Assembly: GCA_913019975.1 (NCBI GenBank)
Contig: CAJWBH010000010.1
Span: 62,001 to 126,000, forward strand
From: Thalassolituus maritimus
GTDB lineage: Bacteria > Pseudomonadota > Gammaproteobacteria > Pseudomonadales > Oceanobacteraceae
Direction: 5' to 3'
DNA length: 64,000 bases
Position 1 is the stretch's first letter. Each line of letters begins with the position of its first letter. Of this stretch, positions 43,965 to 52,932 are shown in pieces. Under the pieces are notes generated by a model. The model worked only from the letters and a program-made list of their open reading frames with translations. It ran no database searches and was not told where the DNA came from. The position numbers and the translations under genes are program-made.

Positions 43965-46091
43965 TCAGTAAGCAATCGCAAGTGGCACAAAGGCGACGAT
44001 AAGCAGTGCCGTGGCCATGGTGGCCAATGGCAGTAATATCTTCTCGTTTCTGTACCAGAAGTTCTCGCCAACCACTTCTTCCTTGGATAAGCGTACCTCT
44101 TCTTCGCCGACCACCTGCCTCGTCAACAAGTGGTTCAATGCTACCGGCGGGCTGAGATAACCCAATTCGAAGGCCACCAGTGTAACCATCCAGAAGTGAA
44201 CCGGATCAATACCACTTTCATAGGCAATACTCGCGATCGTGGCACTCACCAGAATCACAGCACCGTACGGGTCCATAACCATGCCGATAACGACCAGAAT
44301 ACCAACCAACAGGGCCATAGCCAACCAGATAGAGCTGAACTCAGTCGGTACCATCGTCATGACCTCTGCACGCTCAATAACACCACCGATACTGACCGAC
44401 ATCCCCATCAGCATCAACAGCGCACCGATGTGACCCGTGGTCTCCGTAGTCGCTTCACGAATCGTCTTCTCGATAGAATCACGACCTTGTTTAAGGTCGT
44501 CGTAGCTCTCTTCAAGACGGTGACCCACGTAATCAATATTCAGATTTTCACGCTTCAGGACGTCTTTTTCCTGGTTAAGGCGCTCATAAATAAGAATAAC
44601 CAGTAGCAATACAGGCAGAATGATAGGCGCTGAGAATTCGTCAAGGTACGCATTCAACAGAAGTGCATATACAACGAGCGTTACAGCGATCAGAATCACA
44701 TATGGTATCAGCGGCTTTAACGCCTCTTTGAATTCAGGCCAGACATTGCCATCCGGACGTTGAATTGCAACCGGTTCTTTACGGGTGAGAAGAGCATAGG
44801 CAGCGAACAGGACGGTCGTCAGGAAGAATACCTTAACCCCCCAACCGAACAACTGGTCTGTAGTCACCTCATTATTCAGCGCTGCAACGATAACAACCAG
44901 CAGGCATGGACGCAGAACAACACCCAAAGAGCCTGACATTGCGGTAGCCGCCAGCGCCAGCTGACGTCGCGCCCCAGCACGGCGGAGCTCCATGTAGATC
45001 AAACCACCTACTGCGATAACGAAAATACCTGAACCACCAGTGTAAGCGGTTGGCACTGCAGCCAGAGCTACGACGGCAACAGCCAACATCTCCGGTGGTA
45101 ACTTGAGCGGGCGGAAAATATTGAACACCTTCTGTGCCATCTCAGTACGCTTAAGAAGCATACCGATCCATACGTACAAGCCTACATTAAGGAATAGCTG
45201 AGAAAGCTCCATCATCTGATTCAGGTAAATACCAATACCCGCTGGATGTCCCGCAAGGATGAAGTAAGTACCAGAGATCAGACACATAGTGGCATACAGA
45301 GGTATCGCCAGCTGAGCCTTAAGGAAGTTGCCCCCTGGCTCGGCTTCCTTAGGGATAACCACCATCTGGTAGAGCGTCAATGCGAGCGGCGCTCCAAACC
45401 CAAAGATCCATAGCCAGTGGAGTACTGCATGCTCGGTACTGACCTCAATACCCGCTGAGAAGGCAACTTCTTTGAAGCTGTATACGGAGTAAAACAGAAT
45501 GGCAAATGCAACGAATTGAGCGCCCGCTGCAACACGATAATCCATCGCCGTTACCATAGGTCTCAGGGCGATGTGGTGACGACGGAACAGTGCTGTACCA
45601 CCGCAGATCAGAACGAGAATCGCCAGCATAATCCGCTGGGTCGCCATACCTAGTTCACCGAAGTTGGCGACACCCAACTCGACTGAACGGAAGATTTCAA
45701 CAGCCGGAGTAATCCGGTCTTTTGTCGCATTGTACTGATCGTACTTGATCTCACACTGAGCCTGAGCGGCTTCAAGTGACTTCCGCATCACTGCGGGATC
45801 TACCGGCTCTGGCGCGAACAGGTCAAACTCATCCATTGGCTGGTTATTTCGTTCTTCGACGATTCTTGCCAGCTCGGTATCAATATCCATATTGAGGTTA
45901 CAGGACGGCTCAACCGGATCATGCCGAAGCATAAAGTATCCTTCCCAGACACTTTCACCCAATTGCAGTAATTGCGCATGCATCGTGTGACTGGTATTCA
46001 GAATAATGACGAATACCAGTACCAGGAATGCAGGAAGCGCAGCGAGCCATTCGTAAATCGTACGGTTGCCCGCACGTACGTGCTGCTCCAT
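43965..46091 (-). CDS. TRAP transporter permease (large DctM-type subunit)
   Basis: The product has about 708 aa with many hydrophobic segments. The N-terminal part has one helix, then a periplasmic stretch (about residues 40-125, ending RITPAVEIFRSV), then the membrane domain. DctM-like features include FLNVGLYVWIGMLLKR, AYTGGSGIFVIAVGGLIY, AMSGSLGVVLRPCLL, DPYGAVILVSATIASIAYES and LGYLSPPVALNHLL. It is longer than typical DctM (about 430 aa), so a DctQ-like part is probably fused. The ATG at 46091 follows AGAGGTG; an in-frame GTG at 46100 overlaps that site. Substrate unknown. Confidence 0.88.
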   Translation of the reverse strand: MEQHVRAGNRTIYEWLAALPAFLVLVFVIILNTSHTMHAQLLQLGESVWEGYFMLRHDPVEPSCNLNMDIDTELARIVEERNNQPMDEFDLFAPEPVDPAVMRKSLEAAQAQCEIKYDQYNATKDRITPAVEIFRSVELGVANFGELGMATQRIMLAILVLICGGTALFRRHHIALRPMVTAMDYRVAAGAQFVAFAILFYSVYSFKEVAFSAGIEVSTEHAVLHWLWIFGFGAPLALTLYQMVVIPKEAEPGGNFLKAQLAIPLYATMCLISGTYFILAGHPAGIGIYLNQMMELSQLFLNVGLYVWIGMLLKRTEMAQKVFNIFRPLKLPPEMLAVAVVALAAVPTAYTGGSGIFVIAVGGLIYMELRRAGARRQLALAATAMSGSLGVVLRPCLLVVIVAALNNEVTTDQLFGWGVKVFFLTTVLFAAYALLTRKEPVAIQRPDGNVWPEFKEALKPLIPYVILIAVTLVVYALLLNAYLDEFSAPIILPVLLLVILIYERLNQEKDVLKRENLNIDYVGHRLEESYDDLKQGRDSIEKTIREATTETTGHIGALLMLMGMSVSIGGVIERAEVMTMVPTEFSSIWLAMALLVGILVVIGMVMDPYGAVILVSATIASIAYESGIDPVHFWMVTLVAFELGYLSPPVALNHLLTRQVVGEEEVRLSKEEVVGENFWYRNEKILLPLATMATALLIVAFVPLAIAY

Positions 46092-46106
46092 GAAAAACAC
46101 CTCTTA

Positions 46107-46145
46107 TATTATAAAAGAACCGAAGCCGGACGGCTTCGGTTCATC
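46107..46145 (-). terminator. Intercistronic hairpin between TRAP binding-protein and permease genes
   Basis: GAACCGAAGCC-GTCC-GGCTTCGGTTC (minus strand) is a perfect 11-bp stem followed by TTTTATAATAT. It is terminator-like, yet sits between two genes of one operon. It would protect or partly terminate the upstream message, giving more binding protein than permease, as is common for ABC and TRAP systems. Confidence 0.65.
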
Positions 46146-46203
46146 CCCCAATGTCCGCTTCCCGGAGGCAAGTGCCTGGGAAGACAAGACGTGTTACTTG
46201 GTC

Positions 46204-47199
46204 TTACTCAAGATTTTCGACACACTCCGCTGCAGAGCCATCCGCCTTACAACGCAGGTTTTTGAGAAGACGCAGCATTTTGCCATCATATACGCCTTCA
46301 TCACGCAGTGTGATACGCACCTGACGCAGCATTTCGTTATATTCTTTTTGCTGTGCTTCAGGCAGGTCTAACCAGTAATGGTCTTCGATTTCTTCTGTAT
46401 GCTGCTTGATACTCTTGATCGCACGATCGAAGAGACTTGCAACGAACTCACGGGACTTCTGCGTATATTCATCGCTGAACTGCTCACGATGGAATACCAG
46501 CTGAAAGTCCAGATAAGCGAGGTTGTATCTCAGAATCGCACCGTTCTCGCCCAAGCCTTTGTACATTTCCAGAGGCTTGTATGCGATTGCTGGGGCGTAG
46601 GCGATATCAACGCTGCCGTTGTTAAACTTACCAGAGAAGTTAGCTGAGTTTGACGGAACGACCGCTGCACCCACGTGGTTCACCAATTTGATTGATGGTG
46701 CGTCATAGTCGAGTGTCGCAATCTTCTTGCCCGACATTTCTTCTACGGTATCGATGCTTCTGTCATTAACGAACAGGTACACAGCACCAGCCGGAATAAC
46801 ACCACCGACGGCGTAACGCTCAGTCTGCATGAACTTTGCCGCATTTGGAGCGGCTGTAGTCATGACCACCTGGCGCATGATCTCATCAGTTGGTACGGCA
46901 CCAATCGCTTCGATGGTAGACGCGAACTTACTGAAAGGACGCGCACGAGCCCCCGTCATTACAACACCATCACACTGCTCTGCTTTGAAGTCATCAGAGG
47001 CAATTTTTTCATCGGTGTAAGCGTGAAGCTTGATTTCAAAACCTTCCGCGAGTGCAAACTCGCGATAGTCTTTCATCAGACCAAACATCGGCCCACTGTT
47101 ACCCAGTGGGTCATAGATGCACAGGTCACGTTGTTCTACAGCGCTCGCAAAAGGCGCCAGGGTCATCGCAGCGATGGCCAATAATTTACGCATATCCAA
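46204..47199 (-). CDS. TRAP-type solute-binding protein (DUF6091-like)
   Basis: The 331-aa precursor has a signal peptide (LLAIAAMTLAPFASA). The mature protein starts VEQRDLCIYDPLGNSGPMFG and has the two-lobed binding-protein pattern: CDGVVMTGARARPFSKFAST, KIATLDYDAPSIKLVNHVGA, VDIAYAPAIAYKPLEMYKGL and LAYLDFQLVFHREQF. It resembles the TRAP-associated 'putative solute-binding' group rather than classic DctP. It lies 3 bases after the lipoprotein gene, and 104 bases before the permease across a hairpin. Confidence 0.75.
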   Translation of the reverse strand: MDMRKLLAIAAMTLAPFASAVEQRDLCIYDPLGNSGPMFGLMKDYREFALAEGFEIKLHAYTDEKIASDDFKAEQCDGVVMTGARARPFSKFASTIEAIGAVPTDEIMRQVVMTTAAPNAAKFMQTERYAVGGVIPAGAVYLFVNDRSIDTVEEMSGKKIATLDYDAPSIKLVNHVGAAVVPSNSANFSGKFNNGSVDIAYAPAIAYKPLEMYKGLGENGAILRYNLAYLDFQLVFHREQFSDEYTQKSREFVASLFDRAIKSIKQHTEEIEDHYWLDLPEAQQKEYNEMLRQVRITLRDEGVYDGKMLRLLKNLRCKADGSAAECVENLE

Positions 47200-47202
47200 T
47201 CC

Positions 47203-48216
47203 TTAATCTAATAGGTCGTCAATATCCATCACGGGGGCAGCACTTTCGTCCACATCATCCCAGAAAGTACCAAACTCACCTACCGGCGTACGCGAGCCAG
47301 TAGCATCAGTCCACATACGGTCAGAAACCGCACGGATCTGACGACTTGCTACAACATCAAGCAGGCGGTAGTCGCGATGGCTAGGGTTAGTTTTAAGTGA
47401 GGCTGCGTGACGACGGATAGCTTCCTTCACACGATCCGTGTGACCACCACCATCAGCAACAAGAATTTCTACAGCATGAGCGAGACGAACACCGTTTTCG
47501 GTAGCGGTGCGCGACGCAGTTTCCAACTCGACCCAAGGGTCAGTTGCGTTTTTGTCTGAGCTGTCTGGCATGAGGATTTTCAGACCGGCTGATGCAGCAG
47601 CAGGAACACCCCAGTACTCTTCGTTATCGAGACACTGAAGACCACGTACCGCCTTCATAGCGATATCTTTAGGAACGTTCACAACGCTTTGTGCCTTCAG
47701 ATCATTCAGTACAGACTGGAGGCCAGCAAGGTTACCCAGTGTCCAGTAAACACCCTCGTCATAGTTGAGTCGTGGGCACTTCTCACCCGGTTCACCAAAC
47801 TCATCCACCATGTGTTGGTATGCGCGATACTGACGAGTTGCGGCGATAGCGTACTGACGCTTCTCACGAACGCGTGCATCTTTTGCTTCATTGATATTCT
47901 GATTTTTGAACGCCCGGATATAAGCAAGGCTTTCCTCGACAGCGGCTTCTTCCGCACATGCGCCCGCCATCATGTTCATCATGAGATTGGCCAGGTCATC
48001 GGTCGAAGTAACACGGGTAAATGCGTTAATGAGAGGCTGAAGGCCCTGAGTAGTGGAACAGGCAACACCTACGTCATCAATAGTCATTGTATATGGCGTT
48101 ACATGACGATCGGTAAGGTCATAAACAACCCACCCCATCTGCATGTAAATGATGCTACAACCGGACAGCGTGAACAGAGTCATTGCTGTAATTAGAACGC
48201 GAGAGAGAAACGACAT
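47203..48216 (-). CDS. Helical lipoprotein of the TRAP operon (TatT-like)
   Basis: The 337-aa precursor has a lipobox (FTLSGCSIIYM, Cys about 20). The mature protein is largely alpha-helical, with repeats suggesting TPR-like packing (ALINAFTRVTSTDDLANLMM-type helices, EESLAYIRAFKNQNINEAKD, TRQYRAYQHMVDEF). TRAP-associated lipoproteins of the TatT type form rings of helical subunits that work with the binding protein. First gene of the operon; about 750 bases of leader lie upstream. Family membership is inferred from architecture and position. Confidence 0.6.
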   Translation of the reverse strand: MSFLSRVLITAMTLFTLSGCSIIYMQMGWVVYDLTDRHVTPYTMTIDDVGVACSTTQGLQPLINAFTRVTSTDDLANLMMNMMAGACAEEAAVEESLAYIRAFKNQNINEAKDARVREKRQYAIAATRQYRAYQHMVDEFGEPGEKCPRLNYDEGVYWTLGNLAGLQSVLNDLKAQSVVNVPKDIAMKAVRGLQCLDNEEYWGVPAAASAGLKILMPDSSDKNATDPWVELETASRTATENGVRLAHAVEILVADGGGHTDRVKEAIRRHAASLKTNPSHRDYRLLDVVASRQIRAVSDRMWTDATGSRTPVGEFGTFWDDVDESAAPVMDIDDLLD

Positions 48217-48969
48217 GACGCCCCCATCAGAATCAATGTTGTTGTTATTATTCTCCGGGTAATAAGAACCCGGAAGGTTCGTAGCCCAGAGAATATCTGG
48301 TTTACGCTACGAATACCAATGTAAACCAACCAAATTGCCTTCCCGACGTAAGCTATTGGAAAAGTTGCGCCTCAGAAAGGTTAATTGGTGCCAAGCGCCT
48401 TTTGGGCACCTACCCACTTCTGTGACATTTTTTTACAGAAAATCGCCATGAAAAAACTTGTCTGAACCAGTCCAGTAATAAAAATTGTCCGAAAGTGGTC
48501 ATTTTTCGCCACCGAATAAGGTCTATTAAAGCCATTTACAAGGATTAACAACCCCACTAAATGGCATGGTTGCACTTTCCTCGCAGCAGGATTACATACA
48601 AAGATAAACAAGTGTCTATAATTGAACATCGACTGCAAGCAATGCGGACAAAGTCACACCCTTACACTCGGTAGTTGCAAATCCTGATCAGGCCGTCATA
48701 TTGATAAGACAGACGACAGGATTGGAGGGAGTCTCTCTGAACGATCTCCTGATACGGCTGACCCGTTTAGCCGTAGTACACAGTAAGATCATTGACTGCA
48801 CACCGCAGACGCTGGGTTCAGACCGCATCGTCACTCCCTCTACCGCTCTTCAAATACCCCCCTCGGAAGACACACGTACCGACTCTGGAATGGTTGAGCA
48901 CTTATGCTATGCCCGCGGGTTTCTGTACCTCTGTGCTCCGCTCTATGACGCAATCAGGAGACTGACTCT
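48217..48969. other. Long intergenic region between the TRAP operon and phoH
   Basis: About 750 bases carry no convincing gene. Visible structures are hairpins near the TRAP side: CCGGGT-AATAAG-ACCCGG-type at about 48256-48274 and GGTGCC/GGCACC at 48388-48411. The AT-rich part at about 48440-48640 could hold the divergent promoters. ORFs of about 85 and 107 codons in this stretch lack ribosome-binding sites and protein-like composition. Confidence 0.45.
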
Positions 48970-50349
48970 ATGGCCGCGCGTAAATCCGATACCAAACTGT
49001 ACGTTATCGACACCAATGTTCTGATTCATGATCCAGCAGCGATTCTGAACTTCGAAGAACATCAGGTCGTTATCCCTATGACAGTTCTGGAGGAGCTGGA
49101 TAAACTGAAGATGGGAAAGGCATCCATCGCGACCGACTGCCGGGAGGCGATAAGGCAGATAGACCGCATTATCGGAGATGCTTCTCCGACAGAGATTGCC
49201 AAGGGCATACCGATCGAGCGTCCCGATGGTGATTACCAGGGACACTTCTCAATACTGCTAGACACTTTCCAGACTCCCAGTCGCGCTCTTCCTGACGACC
49301 TCAATGACAACAAGATCATCAACAGCCTGGTGACACTGCAGGAGAAGTATCCAAACCGCGAGACCATCCTGATTACCAAAGACATTAATATGCGTCTGAA
49401 AGCGCGCGGCTGTGGTGTAGGCGCTCAGGACTACCAGAATGATCAACTCCTTTCTGATGTCTCTCTTCTTGAAACCGGTTATCACCACGTCGATGGCTCG
49501 TTCTGGGAAACACAGGAGCAGGTCGAAACTTTCCACGATGAGACTGGTACCTACCACCGGATACCATTGAACCAGCTTCCGGACGATATGGTGATCAACC
49601 GCTTCATCTCAGACGACAAAGGCTTTATTGGTAAGGTCCACCAGATCGGAGAAGAGGCAGCACTCATCAAAGACTTCCCCAGAGAACAGTTGATGCAGAC
49701 AAGTGCATGGGGACTCAAGCCAAGGGATACCGCCCAGGCAATGGCGCTTAACCTGCTCCTCGACCCTGACATTCACCTCGTCACATTATCGGGACAGGCC
49801 GGCTCAGGTAAAACGATTCTGGCGTTGGCAGCAGCGATTGAGATGACCGTCGCAACCGGGCAATTCCGTCGTATTATCGCCACCCGGAGCACTCGCGGAC
49901 TCGATGAGGATATTGGCTTCCTGCCAGGTACCGAAGCAGAAAAGATGGAGCCGTGGCTGGGCGCAATCACCGACAACCTCGAAGCACTCCATTGTGATGA
50001 TGAAAACGCGACCAGCAGCGTCGACTACATTCTGCAGAAGGTACCGCTGCAGTTTAAATCACTGAATTACATCCGTGGTCGAAGCTTCCAGCACAGTCTC
50101 ATTCTGATTGACGAGTGTCAGAACCTGACCCCACACCAAATGAAAACCATCATTACCCGCGCAGGCGCTGGAAGTAAGGTAATTTGTCTTGGCAACCTGG
50201 CGCAGATCGATACCCCCTACCTGAATCCAATCAGTTCGGGCCTGACGTATCTGATAGAACGCTTCAAGCATTTTCCGCACGGAGGCACCATCCACTTGCA
50301 GGGGTCGCCACGCTCAGAACTTGCAGAGTATGCCGAAGCACATCTTTGA
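48970..50349 (+). CDS. PIN-PhoH ATPase (PhoH2-type)
   Basis: The 459-aa product joins an N-terminal PIN RNase domain (KLYVIDTNVLIHDPAAIL, then VVIPMTVLEELDKLK, and ILITKDINMRLKARG) to a C-terminal PhoH ATPase. The ATPase has Walker A GQAGSGKT, Walker B LILIDECQNL and the arginine-rich end GSPRSELAEYAE. Such PIN-PhoH fusions couple RNA unwinding to cleavage and in some bacteria are toxins with a small upstream antitoxin. I find no credible antitoxin gene just upstream, although a long untranslated interval is present. Confidence 0.9.
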   Translation: MAARKSDTKLYVIDTNVLIHDPAAILNFEEHQVVIPMTVLEELDKLKMGKASIATDCREAIRQIDRIIGDASPTEIAKGIPIERPDGDYQGHFSILLDTFQTPSRALPDDLNDNKIINSLVTLQEKYPNRETILITKDINMRLKARGCGVGAQDYQNDQLLSDVSLLETGYHHVDGSFWETQEQVETFHDETGTYHRIPLNQLPDDMVINRFISDDKGFIGKVHQIGEEAALIKDFPREQLMQTSAWGLKPRDTAQAMALNLLLDPDIHLVTLSGQAGSGKTILALAAAIEMTVATGQFRRIIATRSTRGLDEDIGFLPGTEAEKMEPWLGAITDNLEALHCDDENATSSVDYILQKVPLQFKSLNYIRGRSFQHSLILIDECQNLTPHQMKTIITRAGAGSKVICLGNLAQIDTPYLNPISSGLTYLIERFKHFPHGGTIHLQGSPRSELAEYAEAHL

Positions 50350-50433
50350 CGCTTTCCTTACCCTGAACTATAAACAGTAGAGGGCCTATGGCCCTCTTAC
50401 TATTTATACACAATAAGGTCATGGATAAGGATT

Positions 50434-50859
50434 ATGAGATATCTGCTCGCATGTATGTTATTGAGCGTTTTTATGCCCGCAATCGCAGCGGATGAAGAAC
50501 CAGTAGAGAAAATCTACGAACTTGAGTTTGAAACCGACTCCAGCTGGGCAAGTATCGAAATTCGTGACGACGCTGTGTTCGTAAATGCTCCCGCCGATAG
50601 CGCAATGAGCATTACGGCTAAAGATGGGCTGCGTGCGTACAACATATCCCCAAAGAAGATATATCTAAGAGCGAAGTCGCGTGGCGTAGTAAATATGAAC
50701 CTGTTCGTACGTTCAAAGAATAACGTACTTGGTCTGACGCTATGCAAAGGGTCACGTAACAGCTACAGCTGGATTAAGTCAGATGAATCTCGCCAGAAAA
50801 ATGACCTGAAAGAACCCGACCATTGCGAACAGCACGCACTGGTACTCAATCTGTTCTGA
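50434..50859 (+). CDS. Exported protein of unknown function
   Basis: The 141-aa precursor has a signal peptide (YLLACMLLSVFMPAIAA). The mature part is rich in beta-type sequence (YELEFETDSSWASIEIRDDA, KKIYLRAKSRGVVNMNLFVR, NNVLGLTLCKGSRN). It has two cysteines (TLCKGS, DHCEQH) that could pair. AAGGAT precedes the ATG. No family is recognised. It is downstream of phoH, with 84 bases and a CCCTATGGCCCTC hairpin-like stretch between them. Confidence 0.6.
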   Translation: MRYLLACMLLSVFMPAIAADEEPVEKIYELEFETDSSWASIEIRDDAVFVNAPADSAMSITAKDGLRAYNISPKKIYLRAKSRGVVNMNLFVRSKNNVLGLTLCKGSRNSYSWIKSDESRQKNDLKEPDHCEQHALVLNLF

Positions 50860-50922
50860 TGACAACTCATTTTCCGGACGGTCAGCGCGAATACGAATCA
50901 ACTGGCCGCCCGGCAGAGTATC

Positions 50923-51168
50923 TCAGTGACGAAGAATGTCTTCCGTGAAGTCACCTTTAAACATTGGGATTTCGTGAAGCTCCTTCTCTCCCTCCATACC
51001 GAAATACATCCGGCTGTCTTCAGGCGGGAAGACCTTAAGGTTTGATTGGGTACTGATCAAACGCTCTCCATGCATCATGTCTTTCAATTTCAGGTAGATT
51101 TCTTCGTAGCTATCACCTTTAAGCTCGATCTCAACCTCAGTAGTAAAACGGAACGACATTTTAGCCAT
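50923..51168 (-). CDS. Conserved-looking small cytoplasmic protein
   Basis: The 81-aa product (MAKMSFRFTTEVEIELKGDS, then YEEIYLKLKDMMHGERL, ending FKGDFTEDILRH) has no signal peptide and an alpha/beta pattern. GAGAACTACC precedes the ATG. It appears genuine by composition and start context. Function unknown; it lies between the exported protein gene and the Kef gene. Confidence 0.5.
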   Translation of the reverse strand: MAKMSFRFTTEVEIELKGDSYEEIYLKLKDMMHGERLISTQSNLKVFPPEDSRMYFGMEGEKELHEIPMFKGDFTEDILRH

Positions 51169-51328
51169 GGTAGTTCTCCTGAATACATCTTGTTGGATAC
51201 TGACTCAGGCTAGTCGGTTTTCGGTCATCCAAAAGTAAAATTTGTCTCAGTATGCCGAATTAAACTGAACGGCCCTACAGCCAAAACCCTCAGGAATAAC
51301 AGATACATAAACGGCTAATACAGCGGTT

Positions 51329-52894
51329 TCAATCAGTCACAGACAGGAGGTGCCGTGATTCTTCAGCAAACCCGGTCCCCACCTCAGCGTAATAGTTGAA
51401 AACAACATCCACTCCGAGTTCGAGAAGTTGATTTCTTTCGTCTTCGTAGCGGGCTACCGCAGCTGTTTTGCCCTGATAACCAGCAATCTTCATCATCTGC
51501 AATGTCGCCAACATTTCCTGTTGAGACGGTAGCGCCAGCATGACCAGACGGATATCGCAATAGGATGCCTGCTGCCAGAACTCGAGGTCGTCCGCATCGC
51601 CAGAGATAACATTAAATGACTCACTCCTCAGTTTTTCTGCCCGGTCTGCATCCGATTCGAGCCCCCACGCGCTTGAGGTATCACTACCATGAAGTGCCTG
51701 ATAGGCTCCCTTACCTACCCGCCCCATACCGACAATGAGCACATCAAATGATGCCGGCAATTTCAGCGACTGGTGCGCCCCTTCACGTTCAAAGCGATTT
51801 ATCGTTTTATACATGCGAGCGTAGATGGAATGCGCACGGCGGAAAAACACGGTGCTGATAAGAAATGAAACCGACATGGCCAGGGCAATCATCACCAGCC
51901 ATTCTTCACCTAGCCAGGACTGCTTAACGCCCATATCAGCAACAATAAGACCAAACTCACTGTAATTACTGAGAGCCAGCGCAGTCAGGTATGCTGTCCG
52001 GCCCGACAATCCAAAAATAATAAACGTGAAATAGAAGAGTACGAATTTAATTACGAGCAAGAGCGTCAGCCCTGCCGTCACATACAGCATCTCAAGTGTG
52101 GGTAGCGCAGCGAAACCGATTGATAAGAAAAAACCAATAAGGAACAGATCCTTAAAACTCATCAGTGTTTTATAGAGTTCCGAAGACTTATTGTGCCCAG
52201 CGACGAGTACACCTAGGATCAGAGCGCCAAGGTCTCCCTTTACACCCAGGGCATCAAACAGCTCGTAGCCTCCTAGCGCAAGAAACAGCCCCGTCAGCGG
52301 TAGCAATTCACCATGACCTGAACGCTCCATGACCCAGTAAAGCACCGGCCGAAGCAAAGGTAACAGGAACAGCGCCAGTGCCCATTCATCCGGTACTTTA
52401 CCGGTGGCTGCTACCAGAAATACTACCGCAACAATATCCTGAACAATCAGAATACCCAGCGCCAGGCGCCCGTGCCGGACTTTCAGTTCTGAAGCCTCTT
52501 CGAGCATTTTGACGACGGCTACTGTCGATGAAAAACTCAGAGCAAATGCGACCAGGGCCGCCGTTACCAGATCCACTTCAAACGCCTGGCTTAACCCCAG
52601 CCAGGTCGGCACAGGTAAGGCCGCGATACCGAGCAGAATCCAGCTGCCGCTCTGAACAAGAGTGCCACCCCAGACTTCTTTCCGGATAAGGGTGCGGATA
52701 TCCAGTTTCAGACCAATGGTGAACAACATCAATGTGATGCCAAGCGAGGCCAGCTCATCAAGCAGTGGCGTCGCTTCACGACCCAGTGCATTAAGAACGA
52801 AACCTGCAACCAGAAAGCCAATTAAAGGCGGCAGGCTGAACTGTCGAGCCACCAGACCAAACACAAAGGCAATCAGAACCCAGAGGAAATCCAT
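51329..52894 (-). CDS. Kef-type monovalent cation/proton antiporter
   Basis: The 521-aa product has a CPA2 membrane domain of 12 or so helices (about residues 1-370), with ALVAFALSFSSTVAVVKMLE and FLIGFFLSIGFAALPTLEML. It ends in an NAD-binding TrkA-N/RCK domain (SFDVLIVGMGRVGKGAYQAL, then FNVISGDADDLEFWQQASYC). It resembles YbaL/KefB without the glutathione-regulated ancillary subunit. Likely exchanges K+ or Na+ for H+. It is upstream of the peptidase-Omp85 gene but independently spaced (38 bases, same strand). Confidence 0.85.
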   Translation of the reverse strand: MDFLWVLIAFVFGLVARQFSLPPLIGFLVAGFVLNALGREATPLLDELASLGITLMLFTIGLKLDIRTLIRKEVWGGTLVQSGSWILLGIAALPVPTWLGLSQAFEVDLVTAALVAFALSFSSTVAVVKMLEEASELKVRHGRLALGILIVQDIVAVVFLVAATGKVPDEWALALFLLPLLRPVLYWVMERSGHGELLPLTGLFLALGGYELFDALGVKGDLGALILGVLVAGHNKSSELYKTLMSFKDLFLIGFFLSIGFAALPTLEMLYVTAGLTLLLVIKFVLFYFTFIIFGLSGRTAYLTALALSNYSEFGLIVADMGVKQSWLGEEWLVMIALAMSVSFLISTVFFRRAHSIYARMYKTINRFEREGAHQSLKLPASFDVLIVGMGRVGKGAYQALHGSDTSSAWGLESDADRAEKLRSESFNVISGDADDLEFWQQASYCDIRLVMLALPSQQEMLATLQMMKIAGYQGKTAAVARYEDERNQLLELGVDVVFNYYAEVGTGFAEESRHLLSVTD

Positions 52895-52932
52895 ACGCTG
52901 TCTCTACCTGTCACAGGAAAATAGGGCAGTCT

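Noticed and set aside
48381-48638. 85-codon minus-strand ORF upstream of the TRAP operon
   Set aside because: No ribosome-binding site, odd composition, no family resemblance. The 48701-49024 frame overlaps phoH and is also unlikely.
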